From contig JAJRPH010000169.1 of assembly GCA_024280875.1 (NCBI GenBank), positions 1 to 10,689 on the forward strand: a stretch of DNA of 10,689 nt, written 5' to 3'. The translations under genes and the position numbers were made by a program. The notes beneath the pieces were generated by a model, which did not search any database, was not told where the DNA came from, and saw only the letters and a program-made list of their open reading frames with translations. Positions 1 through 5,937 of the stretch are shown here, piece after piece (the stretch's first letter is position 1; each line of letters begins with the position of its first letter). This DNA comes from Deltaproteobacteria bacterium (lineage in GTDB: Bacteria; Desulfobacterota; Desulfobacteria; Desulfobacterales; Desulfosalsimonadaceae).

Positions 1-178
1 CAATCGCTGTAAAATAAATAGAAAAACTATTTTCCAAAATTGCAACTTGACCGGGGTTTATATTTTTAACATATTGATATTTTTCATAAGTTAACCGGAC
101 AGCAATGATTGAAAATAACCCAGTACCAGATAAACATATCCCGGTGAATGATCCAGATTCCAGTATCCGGTCAAAATG
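1..178 (-). other. Start-less open frame at window edge, possible membrane-protein fragment
   Basis: On the minus strand a frame opens after a TGA at 181-179 and stays open for 59 codons to the window edge. It is in a different frame from the patatin remnant it overlaps. It has no ATG or GTG, and its only TTG lies near the window edge. From about base 125 it reads as a plausible membrane segment (GLFSIIAVRL, then a charged stretch TYEKYQYVKN, then VAILENSFSIYFTAI). This could be the 5'-truncated remains of another gene joined to the patatin fragment. The look is vaguely like an EamA-type transporter, but I do not recognise it. A chance open frame in AT-rich DNA is equally possible. Confidence 0.22.
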
Positions 179-496
179 TCATAGAAGGTTCTCTGCACAG
201 GACTTGATTGCCCCATCGCGCTGACTTCTTTCCAGAATTTTTCCAGATTGGCGCGCGCTCCATCACGTCCGTTTTCCATTAATCCGTCTGCCACAACCAC
301 CGCATTCATGGCGCCTGCGGAAGTTCCGCTGATGGCTTCTATCTGGACTTTTTCGGATTCCAGCAAACGATCTAAAACCCCCCAGATATATGCCCCGTGC
401 GAGCCGCCGCCCTGAAGCGCAAGGTTAATCTTTTTAGGTGACGCCTGTCTTAACGCTTCTTTATGACTAAATTTTGTTTTTTTTATCTGTTATCAT
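91..496 (-). pseudogene. Patatin-like phospholipase remnant, frameshifted and C-terminally truncated
   Basis: Intact patatin-family enzymes hydrolyse acyl esters of lipids with a Ser-Asp dyad and are usually around 300 residues or more. Here only the N-terminal part is readable. If one A is removed from the A8 tract at 484-477, translation from the ATG at 496 gives a 134-residue product. It carries the oxyanion loop GGGSHGA (29-35), the nucleophile elbow GTSAG (57-61, Ser59) and the family-like stretch YWNLDHSPGYVYL. It then diverges and stops at 91-93. The catalytic Asp region (DGG/DGA) is missing. Without the correction the ATG frame ends at a TAG after nine codons. The coding frame itself has no ATG, GTG or TTG upstream of the oxyanion loop; the first usable start, a TTG at 366, would remove that loop. 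Both lesions argue for a dead gene, although slippage or a sequencing error could explain the first. The same-strand membrane-protein gene ends 69 bases upstream. Confidence 0.8.
477..484 (-). other. A8 homopolymer at the patatin frameshift
   Basis: The plus strand has eight consecutive T, so the minus-strand reading is GAT-A8-CAAAA. From the ATG at 496 the frame reads M-I-T-D-K-K-N-K-I-stop. With seven A it reads M-I-T-D-K-K-T-K-F-S-H and enters the patatin frame. The tract is therefore the exact place where a one-base indel breaks or restores the gene. Confidence 0.75.
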
Positions 497-565
497 TGTA
501 CCGTCCCATTGCCAAAAGTTATCAGCTGCAGATAAATTATTTGTTTTCAATATGTACGCTACAAA

Positions 566-943
566 TCACAGCCCCAGAACAAACTCCCGGTAAACCATGA
601 TTCCGGAATATATTTGAGACAGGGCAAGCAACAGCAACACCGTATTGCTGATGGCGTGAACAAGCGGTAAGACTTTGCGCTTTTTTTTCTTGTGGTTCAT
701 GTATAAACCGGATCCAAGGGCAAAAAGAATCAATGGAATCATCAATACGCCGATTTTAGAATGAATCCCGGTAATGAGCATGCCATACCAGCTTGATTTA
801 ACCATGCACAACCCCCCTGAAATACCGATCAGCAAGTTGACGGTTGCCATAATGCCGAACCGGACATGATGTTTCCAGTTAAAGCGGATTTTCTGTTTTA
901 GGTGCAGCGATCGAAATTTGGAAAATCCAACCAGAATTGCCAT
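566..943 (-). CDS. Small membrane protein, DUF4079 / cytochrome b561-like
   Basis: A 125-residue protein with three clear hydrophobic segments at about residues 29-47, 62-81 and 92-117. A histidine stands at or just before each one: H25/H26, H61 and H96. The second and third segments are joined by a very basic loop (HKKKKRK, 84-90), probably cytoplasmic. The pattern resembles DUF4079-type and b561-like membrane proteins, in which helix-end histidines can bind heme. Heme binding here is an inference. An in-frame TAA lies two codons upstream of the ATG at 943, so this is the only likely start; no strong Shine-Dalgarno sequence is visible. It lies upstream of, and on the same strand as, the patatin remnant and may share its transcript. 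Confidence 0.72.
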   Translation of the reverse strand: MAILVGFSKFRSLHLKQKIRFNWKHHVRFGIMATVNLLIGISGGLCMVKSSWYGMLITGIHSKIGVLMIPLILFALGSGLYMNHKKKKRKVLPLVHAISNTVLLLLALSQIYSGIMVYREFVLGL

Positions 944-1283
944 TTGTTATAGGGCGAATCCTTTTAAGTCGATGTACTAAAAACAATCCATTAATGCAAA
1001 TTGTTTAAGGCAATCTCATTAGTCTCGCATTTTCATCGTGCCTCATCCACCACCTGGCGGACATCGGCAAGGGGGAGTATACGATGTTTCATGACTTGTT
1101 TGCTTGAAAAAACATGCCTACTCGACAATGATGAAATAGCTTTGTTTCGCCGGCTTATAGTTTATAAAACAGCCGGTCATGGCGGCGGCAAGGCTTTTTG
1201 GGTGGCATTCTTTTGTGTTTTATATTATAGTATTGCGGAATTTCGGGAATTTATCAAATCTGCGAAAGGAAGTTGTATAAGCA
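944..1283. other. Intergenic region between divergent genes, no convincing gene
   Basis: These 340 bases separate the minus-strand membrane protein from the plus-strand lipase and should hold both promoters. A plus-strand open frame from a TTG at 1001 runs into the lipase in another frame, has no protein-family character and no ribosome binding site, and is taken as chance. A weak plus-strand promoter candidate is TTGGGT (1198-1203), 17 bases, TATATT (1221-1226), about 60 bases before the lipase start. No hairpin followed by a T-run was seen. Confidence 0.5.
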
Positions 1284-2054
1284 ATGATATCCATTTCACC
1301 CCTGTCGATATCGGCCGGAATAAGGGTAAGCCTGCTGACCGGGTTGCTGTTGCTTCCTCTCAATATTTATGCCTCGGATCCATCTGTGTTTAAAAGCAGG
1401 GAATATGTAATCCTTTTGCACGGCATGGCCCGAACGAAACATTCCATGTCAAAATTGGAAGTTTATCTTACCGAACACGGATATACGACAATCAATAAAG
1501 GGTATCCATCTACAAGTGAGACGGTGGAAAAAATTGCAGACGAATATCTGGCGCCTACGGTAGAACAATGTAAGGCAAGCGATGCGGATAAGATACACAT
1601 TGTCACCCATTCTCTGGGCGGGATTGTCGTCCGGCTGTATCTCCAGAATCATTCGCTTCCGGAAGGCAGCCGGATCGTCATGATCAGCCCGCCGAACAAG
1701 GGGAGTGAACTGGCGGATTCATTTCGGAATTTGTCGGTTTATAAATGGCTTAACGGCCCGGCCGGGCAGGTGCTTGGCACAGAACCGGAAAGCCTTCCGA
1801 ATTCATTAAAGCTTGTTGAAGGTGAGATCGGCGTAATTACCGGAGACAGAACATTGAATCCCTTTTTTTCATGGTTGATTCCCGGAGAAGATGACGGCAA
1901 GGTGTCCGTGGAAAGAGCGAAGCTTGCGGAAATGACGGATTTTCTGGTCGTGTCGAGCAGTCATTCTTTTATTATGCGGCATCCAGAAGTCTTGAAGCAG
2001 GTTGTTCTTTTTTTGAGAAACGGTAAATTCGCGCATGGATCCGAAAAAAAATAA
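1284..2054 (+). CDS. Secreted alpha/beta-hydrolase lipase/esterase
   Basis: A 256-residue exported hydrolase of the triacylglycerol lipase (COG1075-like) group, expected to cleave carboxylic esters in the periplasm or outside the cell. Residues 14-30 form a hydrophobic signal segment ending in YASDP. The oxyanion-hole motif LLHGM has H46-G47. The nucleophile elbow is THSLGG with Ser110, where the usual first Gly of GxSxG is Thr. SPPNKGSELAD (135-145) is the usual PNxGS segment of this family. GEDDGKVSVE (201-210) supplies the likely catalytic Asp (D203 or D204), and SSSHSFIMRH supplies His227. An in-frame TAA two codons upstream fixes the ATG at 1284. AAAGGAAG lies somewhat far upstream (about 12 bases). 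It converges on the M48 gene with 56 bases between stops. Substrate unknown. Confidence 0.92.
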   Translation: MISISPLSISAGIRVSLLTGLLLLPLNIYASDPSVFKSREYVILLHGMARTKHSMSKLEVYLTEHGYTTINKGYPSTSETVEKIADEYLAPTVEQCKASDADKIHIVTHSLGGIVVRLYLQNHSLPEGSRIVMISPPNKGSELADSFRNLSVYKWLNGPAGQVLGTEPESLPNSLKLVEGEIGVITGDRTLNPFFSWLIPGEDDGKVSVERAKLAEMTDFLVVSSSHSFIMRHPEVLKQVVLFLRNGKFAHGSEKK

Positions 2055-2110
2055 AAATCCGGAATGGAATTCAGCTGTCGAAATCTGATTTTTTACGGGA
2101 CTTTTCTTCC
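2055..2110. other. Convergent gap, no clear terminator
   Basis: The 56 bases between the converging lipase and M48 stops are T-rich on the plus strand, including an eight-T run extending into the M48 stop region. No GC-paired stem precedes the T-runs, so an intrinsic terminator cannot be supported. Confidence 0.4.
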
Positions 2111-2914
2111 TTAATTTTTTTTATAATATTTCATGGCCTCAGGTATCAGGGATTTAATATTTTCAATTCGTTTTTTGTCTGACGGATGGGTGCTTAAAAA
2201 TTCCGGTGGCGCCGAACCTCCTTTTTGGGCTGACATCCGCTGCCAGAAACCAACTGCGGCATTCGGATTATAACCGGCCATGGACATGAAGATCAGGCCC
2301 AAATGGTCTGCTTCATTTTCATGGAGCCGGCTGTAGGGGAGCATCAATCCATATTGGGCTCCCAGGCCGTAAACAGCCATCCAGATTTGCCGGGTTGCTT
2401 CCGGTTCGGTTTCAAGGGCAGTTGATAAAGCCACGCCGCCCATTTGTGTAATCAGCCCCTGACTCATGCGTTCATTCCCATGGTGGGCAATTGCATGGGC
2501 GATTTCATGTCCCATGACAACCGCCAGTCCGTTATCGTTTTTTGTCAGCGGCAGGATGCCGGTATATACAACCACTTTCCCGCCGGGCATACACCATGCA
2601 TTAATTTCATCGTTTTCAACCAGATTAAATTCCCAGGCGTAATTTGACAGTTCATCGCTCATATTATTTTGGGCAAAATACTGCTCAACAGCCCTTTGAA
2701 TTCTTACTCCCACCCGTTTAACCATCTGTGTCTGGGCCGGATTTTTACTTAATTGATTCTTTTTTAAAAACTGGTCGTATTCGGAAAGGCTCATGGAGAG
2801 CATTGTCTGCTGCGGCAGAAGGTTCAACTGATGACGACCGGTAATCGGAACGTTGCTACAGGCGATTAACAAAAAAACAATGACGGCAATGAAGATGATT
2901 TGTATTCGGTTCAT
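2111..2914 (-). CDS. M48-family zinc metalloprotease lipoprotein
   Basis: A 267-residue membrane-anchored peptidase of the M48 family (the LoiP/BepA/YcaL type), which in Gram-negatives degrades or helps fold envelope proteins. Residues 4-18 are a hydrophobic signal segment ending in the lipobox LIAC, so Cys19 should be lipidated. Ser20 at +2 would favour outer-membrane sorting by the enteric rule. The zinc site is HEIAH (H136, E137, H140), with the third ligand E199 in HENEAD. AWCMPGGKVVVYTGIL and THPSDKKRI are the usual family blocks before and after it. There are no TPR repeats, unlike BepA. The ATG at 2914 is preferred over a TTG 15 bases upstream, because AAGGAA lies inside that extension at the right spacing to be the ribosome binding site. 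The gene is complete. Confidence 0.95.
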   Translation of the reverse strand: MNRIQIIFIAVIVFLLIACSNVPITGRHQLNLLPQQTMLSMSLSEYDQFLKKNQLSKNPAQTQMVKRVGVRIQRAVEQYFAQNNMSDELSNYAWEFNLVENDEINAWCMPGGKVVVYTGILPLTKNDNGLAVVMGHEIAHAIAHHGNERMSQGLITQMGGVALSTALETEPEATRQIWMAVYGLGAQYGLMLPYSRLHENEADHLGLIFMSMAGYNPNAAVGFWQRMSAQKGGSAPPEFLSTHPSDKKRIENIKSLIPEAMKYYKKN

Positions 2915-2955
2915 TCTGTATTCCTTCAATATTTAAATTCGGTATATTGAATCTA

Positions 2956-2984
2956 AATATGCTGTATTCTATGATATGAATCAA
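2956..2984 (-). promoter_or_regulatory. Possible sigma-70 promoter for the M48 gene
   Basis: On the minus strand TTGATT (2984-2979) is followed after exactly 17 bases by CATATT (2961-2956). Each hexamer matches the consensus at four of six positions. A start near 2949 would give a leader of about 35 bases. The surrounding DNA is AT-rich, so chance matches are easy. Confidence 0.3.
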
Positions 2985-3083
2985 TGATAAATAAAAACGA
3001 TTAAATAAAAAACCGGCGATTGTTTTACCGGACAGGTGGTAGTTGTTTTTTAGTAAATAAATTGGTAAAGATTATAAAAATAC

Positions 3084-3096
3084 GGTTATCTTAACC
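3084..3096. repeat. Small inverted repeat upstream of the repeat-protein gene
   Basis: GGTTA-TCT-TAACC is a 5+3+5 base palindrome about 40 bases before the start of the exported repeat protein. It could be an operator or a short leader hairpin. Nothing else supports a function. Confidence 0.3.
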
Positions 3097-3137
3097 TGTG
3101 GGAACGCCATTTCACTAATAAAAGAAAGTGCTTGCCA

Positions 3138-3857
3138 ATGAAAAAGATGTGGTTGTTTATTTTTTTTGTCTTGATGATTCTGCTGCCATCGGTGGCCTTT
3201 TCCTGGATATGGACACCTCTTCAGCTCTCATTCTGGGACCCGATTCAGTTGTTTCCTGAAAATTTCAATATTTACGGTATTCGAATGAATCTGCCCTACG
3301 GGAGTAATCAGAATGTGACCGGCATTGATATCGGCGGTATGAATGTGACCATTCAGGGGCAAACAGGCGGTCAGCTGGGGCTGATGAATCTGTCCGAAGA
3401 TTCCTGGGGGGGGTGCGGGGGGGTGATGAACTATACGAATAATCTTCATGGGGTACAGTTCGGACTTCTGAACACGGCTCAAAAATTTTCAACAGGGGTG
3501 CAGGTAGCCGGATTGATGAATCTTTCCGATCATGTAAAAGGGGTGCAGTTACATTGTGTAGTATTCGGTAATGGTGCCGTGCAGGTAGACGGTGCCCAAT
3601 TGGTTCTTTTGGCAGGATATAACTTAACGGATGATTTAAATGGCCTGCAAATGGCGATGTTCGGATTTAATTATGCCAATGAGTCCGTTCAAGGCGTTCA
3701 GTTTGCCATGCTTTATAATTATGCAAAAAATCTAAACGGGCTGCAGTTTGGTCTTGTGAATGCCTGTGAAACCCTGTCCGGCGTTCAGATCGGGCTGGTG
3801 AATATTATCTGGCAGGAAAAAATGTCTTTCATGCCGTTATTAAATTTCAAGTTTTAA
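3138..3857 (+). CDS. LA_2272-like exported surface repeat protein
   Basis: A 239-residue protein with a signal peptide (about residues 1-22, a long hydrophobic core ending VAFSW). Most of the rest is short glycine-rich repeats on the pattern GxQxGLxN, for example GVQFGLLN (105-112), GLQFGLVN (201-208) and GVQIGLVN (215-222). About eleven copies recur every 14-17 residues from residue 62. The C-terminus MPLLNFKF, ending in Phe, suits an outer-membrane beta protein. The pattern matches what I know as the LA_2272-type surface repeat family, of unknown function. The ATG at 3138 is chosen over a TTG two codons earlier, because the signal peptide starts cleanly there; the ribosome binding site is weak. 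Two G tracts interrupt the coding sequence (see separate entry). The next gene begins 52 bases downstream. Confidence 0.82.
   Translation: MKKMWLFIFFVLMILLPSVAFSWIWTPLQLSFWDPIQLFPENFNIYGIRMNLPYGSNQNVTGIDIGGMNVTIQGQTGGQLGLMNLSEDSWGGCGGVMNYTNNLHGVQFGLLNTAQKFSTGVQVAGLMNLSDHVKGVQLHCVVFGNGAVQVDGAQLVLLAGYNLTDDLNGLQMAMFGFNYANESVQGVQFAMLYNYAKNLNGLQFGLVNACETLSGVQIGLVNIIWQEKMSFMPLLNFKF
3406..3423 (+). repeat. G8 and G7 homopolymer tracts within a surface-protein gene
   Basis: Eight G (3406-3413), then TGC, then seven G (3417-3423), encode W-G-G-C-G-G-V (90-96) with four GGG codons. As written the frame is open and keeps the repeat pattern, with Cys where most repeats have Gln. Loss of one G from the first tract gives a TGA right after the second. 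Gain of one gives a TAA about ten codons further on. Either would leave a product of only about 95-105 residues. Confidence 0.85.
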
Positions 3858-3909
3858 TAGTGACTCCCCTGAAAAATCAAACGAATTTGTTTTTCATAAG
3901 GATTTTTCC

Positions 3910-5598
3910 ATGAATCTGAGAACCTGTGTCGCGCCATCTGGAAAATTTATATACGGAATTCATAAACCTATCTTTCATGTCGTCAATATGCGGGAAAATA
4001 ATTATGTCGGTCCGTTGGGTTTTTTTGCCGACAACACCCCTTTTGAGAATCAATCTAATTTCCCGCCAAGCGCGGTAGAAGAACCGAATGCGGATATTAT
4101 TTATGAAATCCCCAATCCTTTTCCGTTTCGAGGCGTGACATATATAGCCAAAAGCTGGGCGGAAGAAAAAGCGAAGAACCCGTCCTCCATCATGCTGTCC
4201 GAACCGCCGAATGTCTCCTTTACTGCGACTATCCAAAAATGGTTTGGTAAGAATCAGTTAACGCCTGAAAAAAAAGACGCGATATTTAAGACGTTGCCGA
4301 AACCGCTTCAATTAACAATTGCCGGGACGTCAACCGATGTTGATGATTTGATTCGCCTTGCTGATATTTCATGTGAATTTATTTTTGATAAAAACACCCA
4401 TCATCCCTGCGGGTTGAGATATCAGAAAAATGTGAGCGGACGATCCCGACCGGTTATTAATGATAAAACGTTATATGAGGTGATTGTCAATAATCCCTGT
4501 TTGCCGGATGATTACAAGCGGGTGATGGCCTTAAAGCCAGGGGTGCAGGGCGGAAGCGAAATCGTCGGTGAGTGGAGTAATATCAGCACTGGCGGTAAAA
4601 CCCATGTTTTTGAATATCTCCGCAGAAACAGCTATATACCGTGGGGGCATTATGCGGCAAACATGGCGGATGATGCTGTGCGATATCGGGTCAATGACCT
4701 GTCGAAAACCGATATGCGTGCTTTGCGCCATCTTTATTATCAGAGAACATTTGTACGGCTGGCCCAGACCCTTGGCATATCCACGGAATGTGAAAGACGG
4801 TGTATGGCGGAAGAAGAGCTTGAAAGCCTGCGGATGCAGATCATTGAAGCGCTGGACACGCCTTTCAAACGCGATAATCTGGAGTTTAACCGCACCTTGT
4901 GGGGATGGAACTTCGGATTTGACTACGCCCCCAGCAAATATCGGCTGCATGCGTCACACCAGCAGATCCATCAGCAGTATGCCATGGTGCCGGCAGTTGT
5001 GACTGAAGGGCTTTTCCAGTCTGGCAGGAACTATCCCGGAAATATGATGGCCGCTTTTGCGTGCGGGGATTTAATCGCCGATTTTATCGGTCAATACCGG
5101 CAGCAGACCGGACAAAAATTTTTTAAAATTTACACTAAAGCCATATACAATAATCAGCGCCTGAACGGTAAAAAAAACAAAGACCGCAGCCTTGTGATTT
5201 ACGAAGACGCCAATGTAATGCTTTTTGTTCCCAAAGCCCAGACATCCCAATGGGAAGTACAGTTGATGACTCTTCGTCCGGTCGGAAATATCCTTGAGGC
5301 GGATTTAAAAACCCGGCACTCGATTGATTATGCGATTTTATTAGCTGTTCAGATTTTAGAAAAAATGGGGGCGAAAATGATTACCACTATCGAGTATTCA
5401 AAGTCGTTCAATGCCGATAATGATGACGACCAGCGCCTTATGTATTCATTTCTGCCGCGTTTGCCGGAATCCCCGGGCGCATTCAGTGAAGCGCAACTGA
5501 GATGGATTAATGGTCATTATCCGGAAGATTTTGCTGCTGCCTGCAGAATGAAAATATCTGCTGCGGGTGGTGAAAAAGAACCAAGTGAAGGCCTGTAA
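3910..5598 (+). CDS. Unknown protein, GalT/HIT-superfamily-like, two domains
   Basis: A 562-residue, apparently soluble protein that I do not recognise by name. The layout recalls galactose-1-phosphate uridylyltransferase and related two-HIT-domain enzymes. A strand-like stretch LWGWNFGFDYAP (330-341) leads into HASHQQIHQQYAMVP (347-361), where GalT relatives have their H-x-H-x-Q site. A second half starts VIYEDANVMLFVPKAQTSQWEV (429-450), much like the second GalT domain (Glu, FVP, then WEV). It ends MYSFLPRLPESPGAF (511-525). The N-terminal 180 residues match nothing I know. The histidine motif is not canonical, so the reaction is unassigned; nucleotidyl transfer or phosphorolysis is a guess from fold resemblance. 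The ATG at 3910 has AAGGAT at good spacing. It probably shares a transcript with the repeat-protein gene. Confidence 0.85.
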   Translation: MNLRTCVAPSGKFIYGIHKPIFHVVNMRENNYVGPLGFFADNTPFENQSNFPPSAVEEPNADIIYEIPNPFPFRGVTYIAKSWAEEKAKNPSSIMLSEPPNVSFTATIQKWFGKNQLTPEKKDAIFKTLPKPLQLTIAGTSTDVDDLIRLADISCEFIFDKNTHHPCGLRYQKNVSGRSRPVINDKTLYEVIVNNPCLPDDYKRVMALKPGVQGGSEIVGEWSNISTGGKTHVFEYLRRNSYIPWGHYAANMADDAVRYRVNDLSKTDMRALRHLYYQRTFVRLAQTLGISTECERRCMAEEELESLRMQIIEALDTPFKRDNLEFNRTLWGWNFGFDYAPSKYRLHASHQQIHQQYAMVPAVVTEGLFQSGRNYPGNMMAAFACGDLIADFIGQYRQQTGQKFFKIYTKAIYNNQRLNGKKNKDRSLVIYEDANVMLFVPKAQTSQWEVQLMTLRPVGNILEADLKTRHSIDYAILLAVQILEKMGAKMITTIEYSKSFNADNDDDQRLMYSFLPRLPESPGAFSEAQLRWINGHYPEDFAAACRMKISAAGGEKEPSEGL

Positions 5599-5779
5599 AA
5601 ATCCCTTTCTGCTGATTTTCAAATTGTTTCCATGATGAAGTCTGATAGAAAGTCTCATCAACCGGATAACCTATTTCTTGCGTGAACATCCATTGCCACA
5701 ATTCCTGCACCCCGCTGTTGTTTGATTAAACTGCTTCTCTAAATAATATTAATTAATTTAGCGATATTCTTTCCCGAAT
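5599..5779. other. Gene-free stretch upstream of the glnD control region
   Basis: No credible gene. TGATGA (5633-5638) and TCATCA (5655-5660) form a six-base inverted repeat with a 16-base loop and no T-run, too weak to call a terminator for the preceding gene. From about 5740 the DNA turns strongly AT-rich and leads into the glnD regulatory elements. Confidence 0.45.
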
Positions 5780-5833
5780 TACAAATTTGTAGCTTAATAT
5801 TACATTTTTGTACTATAATGCATTGAATTTGTA
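5780..5833. promoter_or_regulatory. Three 21-base-phased operator-like elements upstream of glnD
   Basis: TACAAATTTGTA (5780-5791) is a perfect 12-base palindrome. TACATTTTTGTA (5801-5812) keeps both outer half-sites. ATTGAATTTGTA (5822-5833) keeps the right half. Their TTTGTA ends lie at 5786, 5807 and 5828, exactly 21 bases (two helical turns) apart, so all face the same side of the helix. Relative to the sigma-54 start predicted near 5916 they are centred at about -130, -109 and -89, the usual zone for enhancer-binding activators. The sequence does not match the enteric NtrC consensus. The binding protein is unknown and the role is inferred. Confidence 0.55.
5814..5819 (+). promoter_or_regulatory. 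Possible sigma-70 -10 box among the operator elements
   Basis: A perfect TATAAT lies directly after the second palindromic element and overlaps none of its bases. No good -35 hexamer stands 16-18 bases upstream; TTGTAG (5788-5793) is 20 bases away. A weak or activator-dependent housekeeping promoter is possible, and proteins bound at the flanking elements would block or help it. It could also be chance in AT-rich DNA. Confidence 0.3.
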
Positions 5834-5889
5834 TTTATTTAAATTATCTAACCACCTTTAAATATTGTTAAAAAAAATATTATTAGAAC

Positions 5890-5904
5890 TGGCACGAGTG
5901 TTGC
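5890..5904 (+). promoter_or_regulatory. Sigma-54 (RpoN) promoter of the glnD-amt-glnB-glnA cluster
   Basis: TGGCAC-GAGTG-TTGC followed by T matches the sigma-54 consensus TGGCACG-N4-TTGCW at every key position. The GG (5891-5892) and GC (5903-5904) doublets are separated by exactly ten bases, as required. The predicted start is near 5916, giving a leader of about 22 bases to the glnD ATG at 5938. Sigma-54 promoters need an AAA+ enhancer-binding activator, and glutamine-synthetase regions are classic targets of NtrC-type activators. The position directly before a nitrogen-control cluster makes a chance match unlikely. Confidence 0.9.
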
Positions 5905-5937
5905 TATATAGGAATGCAAAGGAAAACAAGGAAAACA

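Noticed and set aside
1023..1106. Short plus-strand frame reading HHLADIGKGEYTMFHDLF before a stop
   Set aside because: It looks mildly protein-like but has no start of its own and is too short to assign; possibly chance or a worn remnant.
1001..1393. Plus-strand open frame of 130 codons before and into the lipase gene
   Set aside because: TTG start without a ribosome binding site, no family character, and a long out-of-frame overlap with the well-supported lipase.
3012..3030. Two CCGG copies upstream of the repeat-protein gene as a hairpin
   Set aside because: The flanking bases do not pair, leaving only four base pairs.
3871..3895. Hairpin GAAAAA...TTTTTC between the repeat-protein gene and the next gene
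   Set aside because: The stem is almost all A-T with a bulge and has no GC core, so it is not a credible intrinsic terminator.
4568..5002. Alternative-frame open reading frames inside the GalT-like gene
   Set aside because: They are shadows of the long frame; they have no ribosome binding sites and no recognisable domains.
5507..5725. Minus-strand frame starting GTG at 5710, reading QELWQWMFTQEIGYPVDE
   Set aside because: The first 40 codons look plausible, but there is no ribosome binding site, the rest overlaps the end of the plus-strand gene, and no family is recognised.
5788..5804. TGT and ACA spaced like a NifA upstream activator site
   Set aside because: The gap is 11 bases, whereas the NifA consensus needs exactly 10, and the triplets are already explained by the two palindromic elements.
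5914..5937. ATG at 5914 as the start of glnD
   Set aside because: It lies at or before the predicted transcription start of the sigma-54 promoter and leaves no room for a ribosome binding site; the ATG at 5938 has AAGGA upstream.
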